The notes under the pieces were generated by a model that saw only the letters and a list, made by a program, of their open reading frames with translations, ran no database searches and was not told the origin of the DNA. The position numbers and the translations under genes were made by a program. DNA of 64,000 nucleotides from the NCBI GenBank assembly GCA_900108205.1, contig FNUU01000001.1:730673-794672 (forward strand), given 5' to 3'. Position 1 is the stretch's first letter; each line of letters starts with the position of its first letter. Positions 51,752 to 60,929 of this stretch are shown here, in pieces. The DNA is from Eubacterium ruminantium (GTDB lineage Bacteria; Bacillota; Clostridia; Lachnospirales; Lachnospiraceae).

Positions 51752-52717
51752 ATGAACAAAAACAATCAACACAGCAGGATAAATCTGAATAACTCCCTGA
51801 TGAAGGCTCTCCGGGCAGTGAATTCTCTGTCAGGCAAATCTGCAGAGGATACAGACCTTAAGAATCACAGGAAAACTCTGGAACGGTCAGGACGTCTCGC
51901 TTCGCCAAAGGGCAACATTTCCATAAGACATTTCAAGGTTGGAAATATTCCCTGTGAAATGATAAAACCGGATTTTGCTCATAATCCGCAGTATGCAATA
52001 CTTTACGCACATGGTGGCGGATATATCAGTGGAGGCCTCTTCTTTGCGCGTATCCTTGCCGCAAAAATGGCAATCGCTACCGGTTTTACCACCTATTCCT
52101 TCGAATACCGTCTGGCTCCGGAGAACCCGTATCCGGCCGCCCTCGATGACGGAATGGCTGTATGGGAATATCTGACGAAAAACAGGTATACCCCGGAGCA
52201 GATAATCCTTGCAGGAGATTCCGCAGGAGGCAATATGATACTTCGTCTGACTCAGGATCTGATTGCAGGCGGAAACCCGATTCCAAGGTGTCTTCTCATG
52301 TTCAGTCCCTGGACAGATATGACCGGAACTTCCGGCAGCTATGAGGAAATGAAAAATCTGGACCCAGTGCTTACGAAAAAATATATACTGGACGCAGCAA
52401 ATGCATATATTTCCGGTGCAGGCGATCCTTCCGATTCCCGCTTCAGCCCTCTCTACGGAGAACTTGCAGGACTTCCTCCTGTATTTATCATGGCCGGAAG
52501 AAATGAAATCCTGCTGGATGACAGCATTCTCCTCAGAGATAAAATACTTGAAGCAGGCGGCAAAGCCGATCTGGATATAGAGGAAGACGGCTGGCATGTC
52601 TATCAGCAAATGCCGGTACCGATGGCAAAACGTGCCATGAAACGGCTGTCAAATTATATCTGTTCTGAAATCTATGGTGTTAAATTTCAAAACAGACATG
52701 AACAGCAAAAACAATAA
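51752..52717 (+). CDS. Alpha/beta hydrolase, hormone-sensitive lipase family esterase
   Basis: 321 residues, cytoplasmic. Oxyanion motif HGGGYISGG (YAHGGGY), nucleophile Ser in AGDSAGGN, then Asp in the ILLDDS segment and His in DGWHVYQ complete the triad. The family (acetyl esterase/lipase, HSL) cleaves short-chain acyl esters. First gene of a plus-strand cluster with an acyltransferase-like and a membrane protein; an ester-remodelling role is inferred. Confidence 0.92.
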   Translation: MNKNNQHSRINLNNSLMKALRAVNSLSGKSAEDTDLKNHRKTLERSGRLASPKGNISIRHFKVGNIPCEMIKPDFAHNPQYAILYAHGGGYISGGLFFARILAAKMAIATGFTTYSFEYRLAPENPYPAALDDGMAVWEYLTKNRYTPEQIILAGDSAGGNMILRLTQDLIAGGNPIPRCLLMFSPWTDMTGTSGSYEEMKNLDPVLTKKYILDAANAYISGAGDPSDSRFSPLYGELAGLPPVFIMAGRNEILLDDSILLRDKILEAGGKADLDIEEDGWHVYQQMPVPMAKRAMKRLSNYICSEIYGVKFQNRHEQQKQ

Positions 52718-52751
52718 AATATAAATCATATAAGATCAGACAGGAATAAAA

Positions 52752-54002
52752 ATGGGAAACGAAAATTGGTATAAATTAGATAATGTAGCAAAGGTCTTTC
52801 TGGCAACACTTTCAAAAAGAGATACCAGAACCCTTCGTATATGCTGTACTCTGAAGGAAAATATCGAGCCAAAGCTCCTTCAGGATGCAGTTCTTCTTGC
52901 TATTCAGGACAGACCGCAGGTACAGGTTCGCATACGACGCGGCATATTCTGGCATTACCTGGAAGACACCGATCTGGAGCCGAAGGTATGTGAAGAACAT
53001 GACAGAATATGTCCTCTTCTCTATGTTCCGTCCAAGGCGATGCTTCATTATCAGGTAACATATTTCAGAAAGCGCATAAATCTTGATATTTTCCACGCTC
53101 TCGCCGACGGAACAGGCGCTGTAGAATTCTTAAACATCATAGTACTTCACTATCTGACGCTGAGATATCCCGGCAAATTTGAAGATACAACCATTCATTC
53201 CGGTGCATCGGAAGACGACCTCAGCCAGGACAGCTATAAGAAATTCTTCGGAAAGATAGAGCTCTCCAGAGCTGAATCCTCCGGAAATGCTTATCATCCC
53301 GGAGGGCTTAAGCTTCCATACGATCAGCTGCAGTTTTTTGAAATCCATATGCCGACGGATCAGATTCTTCCGAAAGCAAAAGCACTTAAGGTTTCTCTTA
53401 CCAGTTATATTGGAGCCGCATGGATGCTTGCTATTCGTGACGATATGCCTACGCGTCGCAAAAATCTTCCTGTAACGGTATCGCTTCCCGTGAATCTCCG
53501 TAACTATTATCCATCGCAAACAGGAAGAAATTTCTTCAATAACGTGAATGTTTCACATGTTTTTGATAAAGATATAAGTCTGGATGAACTTGCAATGGAA
53601 TTTGATGCTGCCTTTAAAAGCCTTCTGACAGAGGAAAATATCAAAAAGCAGATGGACAGCTTTGAAACGATGGAATTTTTTGCCCCGGTAAGGCCGGTCC
53701 CTCTCTTCATAAAGCAGCCAGTCATCAGACATTTCACGAAGAAGTCAAATAAAAAAGTATCTATGGTATTATCAAATATGGGCGTACAGCGTCCACCGCA
53801 GGAGCTGGATGAATATATTGATACATATACCGGATTCTGCAGTTCCAACAACCTGTTTTCTACCATTTTCAGTTGTCACGGAGACCTCTCCCTTGGAGTT
53901 GCTTCTCCTTACATGAATACAACTGTGGTAAAAAATCTGGTCAGAAGACTTACAGATCTTGGAATAGAGATAAAGGTACATGCAACGGAGGTATACAGAT
54001 AA
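52752..54002 (+). CDS. Condensation/alcohol-acetyltransferase-like protein (HxxxDG family)
   Basis: 416 residues. The acyltransferase motif HALADGTGAVEF (HxxxDG) lies near residue 115, and a second family segment LPVTVSLPVNLRNYYPSQTGRNF near 240-262 is split by normal loops. It resembles the condensation-domain-like or alcohol acetyltransferase group (COG4908). The substrate is unknown. It starts 34 nt after the esterase gene, and its TAA overlaps the ATG of the next gene by one base. Confidence 0.85.
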   Translation: MGNENWYKLDNVAKVFLATLSKRDTRTLRICCTLKENIEPKLLQDAVLLAIQDRPQVQVRIRRGIFWHYLEDTDLEPKVCEEHDRICPLLYVPSKAMLHYQVTYFRKRINLDIFHALADGTGAVEFLNIIVLHYLTLRYPGKFEDTTIHSGASEDDLSQDSYKKFFGKIELSRAESSGNAYHPGGLKLPYDQLQFFEIHMPTDQILPKAKALKVSLTSYIGAAWMLAIRDDMPTRRKNLPVTVSLPVNLRNYYPSQTGRNFFNNVNVSHVFDKDISLDELAMEFDAAFKSLLTEENIKKQMDSFETMEFFAPVRPVPLFIKQPVIRHFTKKSNKKVSMVLSNMGVQRPPQELDEYIDTYTGFCSSNNLFSTIFSCHGDLSLGVASPYMNTTVVKNLVRRLTDLGIEIKVHATEVYR

Positions 54003-54670
54003 TGAAAAAGTGTCCTTACTGCAAAATAGAAGTCAGTGGAAGAAATGATAAATGCCCTCTTTGCCAGAGCAGACTTACCGGCGAGGGAGAGGATGCTGTA
54101 TTTCCTGTGAGTGAAGCCTTAAAATTCAAATCATTTTTATATAAGCTTCAAATGCTCATAGTACTCAGTATCGTGATCACCGGACTCGGTCTGGATTTTA
54201 TGTATCACATCAAATTACCGGGTTTTCCCAAGCTGCATTGGAGCCTCATTTTAGCCATGTGGCTGCTCGCCTTTGAATTTCTTATCATGCGGCAGTTCAG
54301 ACCCGGAATAGGCTCTGCACGAAAGATAACGATGATGGTTCTGATCATGCTTATCACAACTCTTATCACGGCACACTATTTTAAACTGATGTGGCTCGCC
54401 TGGGATTGGATAGTCCCTATAGTTCTGGCAGGAATGATGACTGCGAATTTTGTTTTAGCGATGCTGGACCGGCAGGGAAATACAATGGCCTACCTTCTTT
54501 CAGGACTGACATTTGGCCTGCTGCCATGTATCATAAGATTTATCGCAGATAAGAAAATGCCTCTGGCATGGACCATCTGTATGATCATCGGTGCCATCCT
54601 GTTCGCCGGAACCATAATCTTCAAAGGCCACTCCGTGGCAAATGAACTCCGGCGAAGATTTAATGTGTAA
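54002..54670 (+). CDS. Zinc-ribbon membrane protein (DUF6320-like)
   Basis: 222 residues. An N-terminal zinc ribbon has Cys pairs CPYC and CPLC (KKCPYCKIEVSGRNDKCPLC); five or so membrane helices then run from residue 50 to 215. The start at 54002 is fixed by the TAATG overlap with the acyltransferase. Such proteins are found next to esterase/acetyltransferase pairs in Lachnospiraceae, which suggests a shared pathway, possibly membrane-linked ester modification; the function is not known. Confidence 0.85.
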   Translation: MKKCPYCKIEVSGRNDKCPLCQSRLTGEGEDAVFPVSEALKFKSFLYKLQMLIVLSIVITGLGLDFMYHIKLPGFPKLHWSLILAMWLLAFEFLIMRQFRPGIGSARKITMMVLIMLITTLITAHYFKLMWLAWDWIVPIVLAGMMTANFVLAMLDRQGNTMAYLLSGLTFGLLPCIIRFIADKKMPLAWTICMIIGAILFAGTIIFKGHSVANELRRRFNV

Positions 54671-54682
54671 ATGCATATCCGC

Positions 54683-55342
54683 TCACTTCCTCAAATACTC
54701 CGATGAAAGTGGAAATTCAAAATATGTATCCGGATATGGTTCATTTTCCAAAGTAAAATGCCACCATTCACAATCAATAGGCATAAAGCCGTTCCTGACC
54801 ATAACCTTTCTAAGCATCATTCGGTTCGCGTACTGTTCTTCAGTTACATCCCTGCAGTCCGGATGTGACAGCTCACTGAAGAGATCGAACGGACTTCCCA
54901 TATCAACCTCCTTGCCCGTTCTCATGTCAAGCAGAGTAAGATCTACCGTACTTCCTCTGCTGTGACTGGACTGTTTAGCGACATATCCCTTTTCAAAGAG
55001 TTCCTGCTTCTGAAGGTCAGGATAAAAATATGGTTTCATACGAATATCCTGGTCCTCAATCCCCCACAGAACAAAATGCCTTACAGCACAAGCCGGACGA
55101 TATGTATCAAATATCTTGAGACGGTATCCTCTCACAAACATTTCATTGCTGACGGCCTTTAAGGCTCTGGCCGCTTCTTTAGTAAGGATTGAGCAGGGCT
55201 CCTCATATCCGTCAATTCTCTCTCCGACAAAATTATAGGTTGAAAAATATCTGATTTCCTGAACTATATGAGGGATAACGTCCGAAAGAAGTACAAATCC
55301 CGACGGATTCATCGTAATATCATTTCTGTAATCATTTCTCAT
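54683..55342 (-). CDS. D-alanyl-D-alanine dipeptidase (VanX/DdpX family, M15D)
   Basis: 219 residues from ATG 55342 (AAGGAG 7 nt upstream). The zinc ligands and catalytic residue lie in SSHSRGSTVDLTLL (SxHxxGxxxD) and EWWHF (the ExxH-type C-terminal motif). It hydrolyses D-Ala-D-Ala, a role in wall recycling or, in van clusters, vancomycin resistance. There are no vanH or vanA neighbours, so a recycling or maturation role is more likely. It converges with the zinc-ribbon gene and lies behind a 14-bp repeat array. Confidence 0.92.
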   Translation of the reverse strand: MRNDYRNDITMNPSGFVLLSDVIPHIVQEIRYFSTYNFVGERIDGYEEPCSILTKEAARALKAVSNEMFVRGYRLKIFDTYRPACAVRHFVLWGIEDQDIRMKPYFYPDLQKQELFEKGYVAKQSSHSRGSTVDLTLLDMRTGKEVDMGSPFDLFSELSHPDCRDVTEEQYANRMMLRKVMVRNGFMPIDCEWWHFTLENEPYPDTYFEFPLSSEYLRK

Positions 55343-55385
55343 ACTTCGCTCCTTTATAAATACACACAACCAACCAGTCTAAACT

Positions 55386-55553
55386 TATCTATCCGACAAA
55401 ATATGTTCGTCCGAATCTATCTAACCAAATCTGTCTAACCAAATCTATCTTACCGAATCTGTCTAACCAAATCTATCTGACTGAATCTATCCGGCTAAAT
55501 CTGCCTGACTAAATTTCTCCGGTTGAATATGTCCGGCCGAATTAATATTCATC
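55386..55553. repeat. 14-bp tandem repeat array, about twelve copies
   Basis: Units start every 14 bp from 55386 to 55540; the consensus is AATCTRTCTAACCA, changing to AATATGTCCGGCCG at the right end. The array lies 44 nt upstream of the VanX-type start and fills part of the 450-nt gap 55343-55792. It shares the TGTCCGGYCGAATT core with the 32-bp array upstream of the Lrp gene. Confidence 0.9.
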
Positions 55554-55659
55554 CGTATAAATATAAAAATCATCATTACTGATATAGATCAAATGCTCTA
55601 TGATAATTTTAACAGATATTCCATATCAAACGCAACAAATATAGCTGTTCTTATATAAC

Positions 55660-55679
55660 AGGAAGCGCAGTTTCCTATT
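55660..55679. repeat. Short hairpin element next to a terminator, copy 2
   Basis: AGGAA-GCGCAG-TTTCCT followed by ATT; its 14 bases from 55666 are identical to 737-750. Both copies sit directly beyond the T run of a minus-strand terminator. Confidence 0.5.
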
Positions 55680-55683
55680 ATAT

Positions 55684-55723
55684 AAAAAAGTCCCTTCCAC
55701 AAGTCTGACTTGTAAAAGGGACT
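55684..55723 (-). terminator. Terminator of ilvE
   Basis: AGTCCCTT pairs with AAGGGACT, with an inner ACAAGT/ACTTGT stem and, on the minus strand, a T6 run. It lies 70 nt after the ilvE stop. Confidence 0.88.
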
Positions 55724-55792
55724 ATACATTTTAATATTATATTTTCGTATCATTTTCCTGTCACAGCCGATACTGCCACAGGCTGTACCAAA

Positions 55793-56815
55793 TTACTCAA
55801 TAACCTTGATCCATCCTTCAGGTGCTTCGATTCTTCCCATCTGGATGCCTGTAAGTGTATCATAAAGCTTCTTTGTTGTAGGACCCATCTCTTCCATTCC
55901 GCTTGGGAAGCAGATATCCCTGCCATGGTCATTTATCTTTCCTACAGGAGAGATAACTGCTGCTGTTCCGCAGAGACCGCACTCATCAAAGCTCTCAAGC
56001 TCGTCAAGGAATACTTCTCTCTCCTCAACTTCCATACCAAGATAATCCTTTGCAACTACTTCAAGTGAACGACGTGTTACCGATGGAAGGATGCTGTTTG
56101 ACTTTGGTGTGATAAACTTGTTACCTTTAACGAAGATCATATTTGCTCCGCCTGTTTCCTCAACCTTTGTTCTGGTTGCAGGATCAAGATACATATTCTC
56201 ATCAAAGCCCTTCTGATGTGCATCAACTATTGCATGAAGGCTCATTGCATAGTTAAGACCTGCCTTGATATGACCTGTTCCGTGAGGAGCTGCTCTGTCG
56301 AAATCACTTACTCTGATGTAGATTGGCTTTGCGCCGCCCTTGAAATAAGGTCCAACAGGTGTTGTGAGAATTCTGAACTGATACTCATCAGCCGGCTTAA
56401 CACCGATAACTGAATTTGAACCAAACATAAATGGTCTTATATAAAGTGTAGCACCTGAACCATATGGAGGAACCCAGTCAAGATTTGCTTTAACAACCTT
56501 CTCTACAGCGTCGATAAATCTCTCTTCAGGAAATACAGCCATTTCAAGTCTCTTGCATGTATCCACCATTCTCTTTGCATTGAGGTCAGGTCTGAAAGTA
56601 ACTACGTGACCATCTTCAGTTGTATATGCCTTAAGTCCTTCAAAGCATGACTGTGAATAATGAAGCACGCATGCACACTCACTCATTGTGATTGTATGAT
56701 CCGGTGTAAGGACACCATCATCCCATGCACCATCTTTGAAATTTGAAACATAGCTCTTATCTGTCTGGACATATCCAAATCCAAGACTTCCCCAGTCGAT
56801 ATCCTTTTTTGCCAT
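55793..56815 (-). CDS. ilvE: Branched-chain amino acid aminotransferase
   Basis: 340 residues, class IV PLP aminotransferase. The PLP lysine is in GHIKAGLNYA; YIRPFMFG and EETGGANMIFVKG are also typical. It transaminates Leu, Ile and Val with 2-oxoglutarate/glutamate. It has its own promoter and a ~165-nt leader (56816-56981), in which I see no T-box core. Confidence 0.96.
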   Translation of the reverse strand: MAKKDIDWGSLGFGYVQTDKSYVSNFKDGAWDDGVLTPDHTITMSECACVLHYSQSCFEGLKAYTTEDGHVVTFRPDLNAKRMVDTCKRLEMAVFPEERFIDAVEKVVKANLDWVPPYGSGATLYIRPFMFGSNSVIGVKPADEYQFRILTTPVGPYFKGGAKPIYIRVSDFDRAAPHGTGHIKAGLNYAMSLHAIVDAHQKGFDENMYLDPATRTKVEETGGANMIFVKGNKFITPKSNSILPSVTRRSLEVVAKDYLGMEVEEREVFLDELESFDECGLCGTAAVISPVGKINDHGRDICFPSGMEEMGPTTKKLYDTLTGIQMGRIEAPEGWIKVIE

Positions 56816-56987
56816 AATAGTCCATCTCCCATTCTTTATCTTATTTTATGACATCCAGGCAATCGGTCTTCATCCCCGGTCTTTTGCCCTGTCATATTTA
56901 TATCTGCAGTTACAATACGTGTCTTCCACCCGTTTGTCCGGACTTCAGTCTCACCTGATATTCTCTGCAGTAATGCCGATAAGCATA

Positions 56988-57015
56988 ATTATATTCTCTA
57001 TTTTCTGTCCGTCAA
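56988..57015 (-). promoter_or_regulatory. Promoter of ilvE
   Basis: Minus strand TTGACG, 16-nt spacer, TATAAT. The untranslated leader that follows has weak hairpins (e.g. GGCAA/TTGCC, 56857-56888) but no recognised riboswitch. Confidence 0.75.
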
Positions 57016-57093
57016 GGAAAAAACGGAATATTTTAATTCATTTTTCATTTTCTCTTGAAAAAAGTCGGTCAGGAATACTTTTACTTAAGAAAA

Positions 57094-58293
57094 TTAACCC
57101 TCGTAGTTATCTGAAATGGTATGCTTTACTTTATATTCATTGATTCTTGCCTGAATTCTCTCTGACTGATCAAGAAGATCGCTTATAGATGCATCATGAT
57201 TAATATGATCTACAAGGTATGCGATATACTTGCTCATGTCTGCAGACTCATACCAGTCACGTTCGAAAAGCTCCGGCTTCTGATATGTTACATTTGTTGT
57301 GATAACCTTTTCGATGATGCCATTCTTCTTAGCTTCATCAAAGATATCAAGTCCGGCAGTAAAGAGACCAAATGTAGCAAGACAGAATACTCTTCTTGCA
57401 TTTCTCTTCTTAAGCTCTTTTGCAACATCCAGCATACTCTCTCCGGAAGCGATCATATCATCAACGATTATAACATCCTTGCCTGAAACATCATCACCCA
57501 GGAATTCATGAGCAACAATAGGATTTTTGCCATTTACAACTCTTGTATAATCTCTTCTCTTATAGAACATTCCGACATCAACACCAAAATGGTTAGCGAA
57601 ATATATTGCTCTGTGCATAGCTCCCTCATCAGGGCTGATGATCATAAGATGCTCTGAATCAAGCTCAAGATCAGGTGTTGTTCTGAGAAGACACTTGATA
57701 AACTGATATGTAGGCATTACATTTTCAAATCCGCTGAGCGGGATTGCATTCTGCACTCTCGGATCATGTGCATCAAATGTAATGATATTTTCAACGCCCA
57801 TGCCAACAAGCTCCTGAAGTGCAAGTGCACAGTCAAGAGACTCACGGCTTGTACGCTTATGCTGTCTGCTTTCATAGAGGAATGGCATGATAACATTGAT
57901 TCTTCTGCCTTTTCCGCCAATAGCTGCAATAATTCTCTTCAAATCCTGATAGTGATCATCCGGTGACATCGGCTTCGTGATACCGCTCTGCTTATACTCG
58001 ATGCTGTAATTTCCGACATCGACCATAATAAATATATCTTTGCCGCGGACTGAACCCTTAAGTGTTCCCTTAGCCTCACCTGAAGCAAATCTCGGACAGC
58101 TTGAATTAAGAATATAAGTACTCTGCTCATAACCATCAAAGATAATACTTTCCTTTGGTTCTTTGATAAGTCTCTCTTTTCTCCATTTTACAAGGTAGCT
58201 GTCTACCTTCTTACCAAGAGAAAAGCTGCTTTCCAGTGGAAGAAGTCCGAGCTGTCCAACAGGAATTGTACTGAGTTTACTTGAGTCTGGCAT
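57094..58293 (-). CDS. prs: Ribose-phosphate pyrophosphokinase, long form
   Basis: 399 residues, longer than the usual ~310. It has the two phosphoribosyltransferase folds; the PRPP loop DVIIVDDMIASGESML and the substrate site ESRQHKRTSRESLDCALALQ are present. An N-terminal extension of ~90 residues precedes the catalytic core. It makes PRPP from ribose-5-phosphate and ATP, feeding purine synthesis. Ribosome binding site GGAGG 9 nt upstream of ATG. Confidence 0.92.
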   Translation of the reverse strand: MPDSSKLSTIPVGQLGLLPLESSFSLGKKVDSYLVKWRKERLIKEPKESIIFDGYEQSTYILNSSCPRFASGEAKGTLKGSVRGKDIFIMVDVGNYSIEYKQSGITKPMSPDDHYQDLKRIIAAIGGKGRRINVIMPFLYESRQHKRTSRESLDCALALQELVGMGVENIITFDAHDPRVQNAIPLSGFENVMPTYQFIKCLLRTTPDLELDSEHLMIISPDEGAMHRAIYFANHFGVDVGMFYKRRDYTRVVNGKNPIVAHEFLGDDVSGKDVIIVDDMIASGESMLDVAKELKKRNARRVFCLATFGLFTAGLDIFDEAKKNGIIEKVITTNVTYQKPELFERDWYESADMSKYIAYLVDHINHDASISDLLDQSERIQARINEYKVKHTISDNYEG

Positions 58294-58325
58294 TTTAAAA
58301 TTCCTCCATTTTTATAAATAAATGT

Positions 58326-59357
58326 TTAAGAATACTTTTCAAGCATTCTTTTCTTTTTTACCATTCGTATATTTGCACCGAAAATGTTATAAAAATCGTA
58401 ATTCTCCGCAATCCTTCCGGCAAAGCGTTCAGTGTAATTATCCCTGATACCCTTTATATCCAGATTAGAAGAAATGATGGTCGCTTTGCCCCTGGTGATC
58501 CTTTCATTCACAACCCTGAAAAGATGTGTGATACTCTGTCTGTTCAGTGCCTCTGTTCCAAGATCATCGATGATAAGAAGATCTGCTTTGAATATGAAAT
58601 CATATCTCGCTTTCTTATCCCTGTCATCCTCTCCTTCGGTGTGCCGGAAAAGATATTCATTTATCACATCTTCGACCATCTCTCCTGCAGTAAGATAAAA
58701 CACACTGAAGCCTGCGTCAAGTATTTCTTTCGCAATGCAGTTGGTCAGAAAAGTTTTTCCTCTGCCCGTTTCTCCGAATATTATAATATTTCCGCGGCTT
58801 TTGTCAAAGGATTTAATATAATTCTTTGCTCTTTCCACCAGATTTTTAATGTTATCATAAGGTGAAACCACATTATCTTTGTAGATATCCTTACTGAAAA
58901 AGCTGTAATCAAAGGTTTCAAAATTTTCCTGTGAAAGCCTGCTGCTGAGATTTGATTCCATATACCTTGCTTCCACTATCATCTGATTCAGACAGCTGCA
59001 TCTTCTTCCTTCAAAGTATCCTTCATCCTTACATTTAGGACATACATACTGTCTCTCAAGATATGCTTCATCATAGCCGTTTTTCACCAGAAGGTTCTTC
59101 TTTCTTCGCGTCAGCTCATCATTTTTCTTCTGAAGTTTTCCCAGCTCACTGATATTCTTAACACCGTCCGCAGACTTTTCTGCTATTCCGCGGCGTATGG
59201 TATCCAGCGTTCCTTCTCGTATCTCATCCTCGATTTCTTTGATCTCAGGGATTTTTTCGTAAACCTCTTCGCGTCTTTTACTTAGTTCTCTCTTACTTTC
59301 GCTCCGGCGCCTGTCAAGCTGTTTCAGGATTTCATCCATATCAAATGTGTAACTCAT
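58326..59357 (-). CDS. dnaI: Helicase loader (DnaC/DnaI type)
   Basis: 343 residues. An N-terminal coiled coil is followed by a CxxC..CxC zinc cluster (YVCPKCKDEGYFEGRRCSC). The AAA domain has Walker A IFGETGRGKTFLTN and Walker B LLIIDDLGTE. It loads the replicative helicase. The ATG overlaps the stop of the dnaD-like gene by one base (TAATG), so the two are coupled. Confidence 0.92.
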   Translation of the reverse strand: MSYTFDMDEILKQLDRRRSESKRELSKRREEVYEKIPEIKEIEDEIREGTLDTIRRGIAEKSADGVKNISELGKLQKKNDELTRRKKNLLVKNGYDEAYLERQYVCPKCKDEGYFEGRRCSCLNQMIVEARYMESNLSSRLSQENFETFDYSFFSKDIYKDNVVSPYDNIKNLVERAKNYIKSFDKSRGNIIIFGETGRGKTFLTNCIAKEILDAGFSVFYLTAGEMVEDVINEYLFRHTEGEDDRDKKARYDFIFKADLLIIDDLGTEALNRQSITHLFRVVNERITRGKATIISSNLDIKGIRDNYTERFAGRIAENYDFYNIFGANIRMVKKKRMLEKYS

Positions 59358-60670
59358 TATTTATCATTTACCTCTTTGATGTACATTTTGGTAAGTTCAT
59401 TCCATTCATCGTCCGAACTGCTCTGCTTATAATCTCCAAAAAGCCCAAGCCTTGAATCTGAACCGGCTGCTTTCTTCTTACCCTTCTCATATCTGGAATC
59501 GGCATCTTCAATATCCTTGTAATTCTTTACTCCGTCCTTATGCCATCTCTCAAGAATACCATTTACATACGCAAATGTTGCCGAATTCGGTCTTGTGATT
59601 ATGGCCCTTCTGCAGGCCTCGCCGATAATATCCTCATTGTAACCGAATTCATTCTGCCACACCTTTATATATGCCATTTCAGCCGGTGTCGGAACTGCCC
59701 TGTTGGTTATGCCGAGTTCCTTAAATATTGTTCTGTACATAGAATTAAATGTATCTGTATATTCCTTGGCTGCCTTTCTGTCTCTGATACCCATTTCATA
59801 CCAGTTTATGGCAACTCTCTCAACATAATTACACTTTGTCTTGCCTATGGTTGCACAGTACTCCAGAAGGTATTCCATAAGATCCGTCGGAAGCTTCAGT
59901 TCATCGTAGACATAGATAAGCATGTTGATGTCCGGCTGCGATAGATTTCTGTTGAAATATGCCTGAGCCTGACTTACCAGATCCTGGAAATTTTCATCTG
60001 TAAGCTTCTGATCTATCTCATTCTTTTCAATCTTTTTCTTCTCTGGCGCTCTGTAGGTATCAATTTCCGACTCTGCGCTGCCTGATATTATGTCAACTTC
60101 CTCTATATGTCTTTCAGAACCGGCTCTGCTGCCTGCGCGTCTGTTGTCCGATGAGATATCATTTACACGTCTGCTGTCCGATACAGCCTTAGCAGTTCTT
60201 CTGCTCTCCGGTGCGTCCTCATCATCCATATCGTCATCTGAGACATTTACAGATAATCTCTTTCTGTCAGTTCCGAATGAACCGTTCATTTCATCGATAT
60301 CCACAGCATTTCTGCCATCATCCAGCATAGCGGTTGTAAAGTCCACTATCTTGTTCTGATCATTAAGTATTTCAGGTGCTTCTATATTCTTTAAAATGAT
60401 CCCTGTGATATTTCTCCCTGTATCGTACGTAAAACTGAGTATACCCTCTTTGACCCAGTATCTGATGGCTCTGCATACATCATTTTCCGTACACTGAAAA
60501 TAATCTGCTATATCACTTACCGATACCGGTCTTCCACATGAATAAAGACGAACCAGATATAGATAAACCTTAACAAAATCGCCATTCGCCCCTACCATAT
60601 AATAATCTATAAAATTATTGGAAATCTCTGAAAAAGTCTCCTTCTTTTCTGATGAAATAGTAATGTTCAT
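59357..60670 (-). CDS. DnaD/DnaB-domain primosome protein
   Basis: 437 residues from ATG 60670 (MNITISSEKK), the frame being open further upstream without a convincing ribosome binding site. A winged-helix N-terminal part (about 20-100), a low-complexity Arg/Asp/Ser linker, then a DnaD-like domain repeat (about 235-300 and 310-400; NIDMLIYVYDELKLP, IGEACRRAI). It works with the helicase loader next door in replication initiation or restart. Upstream DNA carries several DnaA-box-like sites. Confidence 0.88.
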   Translation of the reverse strand: MNITISSEKKETFSEISNNFIDYYMVGANGDFVKVYLYLVRLYSCGRPVSVSDIADYFQCTENDVCRAIRYWVKEGILSFTYDTGRNITGIILKNIEAPEILNDQNKIVDFTTAMLDDGRNAVDIDEMNGSFGTDRKRLSVNVSDDDMDDEDAPESRRTAKAVSDSRRVNDISSDNRRAGSRAGSERHIEEVDIISGSAESEIDTYRAPEKKKIEKNEIDQKLTDENFQDLVSQAQAYFNRNLSQPDINMLIYVYDELKLPTDLMEYLLEYCATIGKTKCNYVERVAINWYEMGIRDRKAAKEYTDTFNSMYRTIFKELGITNRAVPTPAEMAYIKVWQNEFGYNEDIIGEACRRAIITRPNSATFAYVNGILERWHKDGVKNYKDIEDADSRYEKGKKKAAGSDSRLGLFGDYKQSSSDDEWNELTKMYIKEVNDK

Positions 60671-60778
60671 TGTTCCAAGCCCTTCCCCATTGTCAAAAGT
60701 GTATTTAGTATAACACATCAAAAGTCTTTTGCAACTGCTCACTCCCGGCCGGGATATCAAACAGAATTTTGTGGAAAC

Positions 60779-60929
60779 TGTTGATAACTTTTGACTTTTT
60801 TAATTTTATAATGAACAAACTTCGATTATAACCGCCTTCCGAGTCTTAGTCAGACAATTCACAGATGTTGATAAAAACAAAAATCATCTGCCTTATAACA
60901 GCAGATGATTTTGTGGATATTGTTGATAA
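60779..60929. promoter_or_regulatory. Cluster of DnaA-box-like sites upstream of dnaD-dnaI
   Basis: On the minus strand, TTATCAACA-type motifs lie at 60779-60787, 60866-60874 and 60921-60929, with ATATCCACA at 60912-60920; each is one mismatch from TTATCCACA. The region also contains the murC terminator. Confidence 0.45.
60880..60912 (-). terminator. Terminator of murC
   Basis: AAATCATCTGC pairs with GCAGATGATTT (11 bp) with T-rich flank on the minus strand, 18 nt after the murC stop. Confidence 0.85.

Noticed and set aside
54683..55342. Vancomycin resistance gene cluster
   Set aside because: Only the VanX-family dipeptidase is present; vanH, vanA/B and vanRS are missing nearby.
56950..56990. 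An attenuation leader peptide for ilvE (MLIGITAENIR, Ile-rich)
   Set aside because: Its ATG begins one base after the TATAAT box, upstream of any transcription start, so it could not be translated from this promoter.
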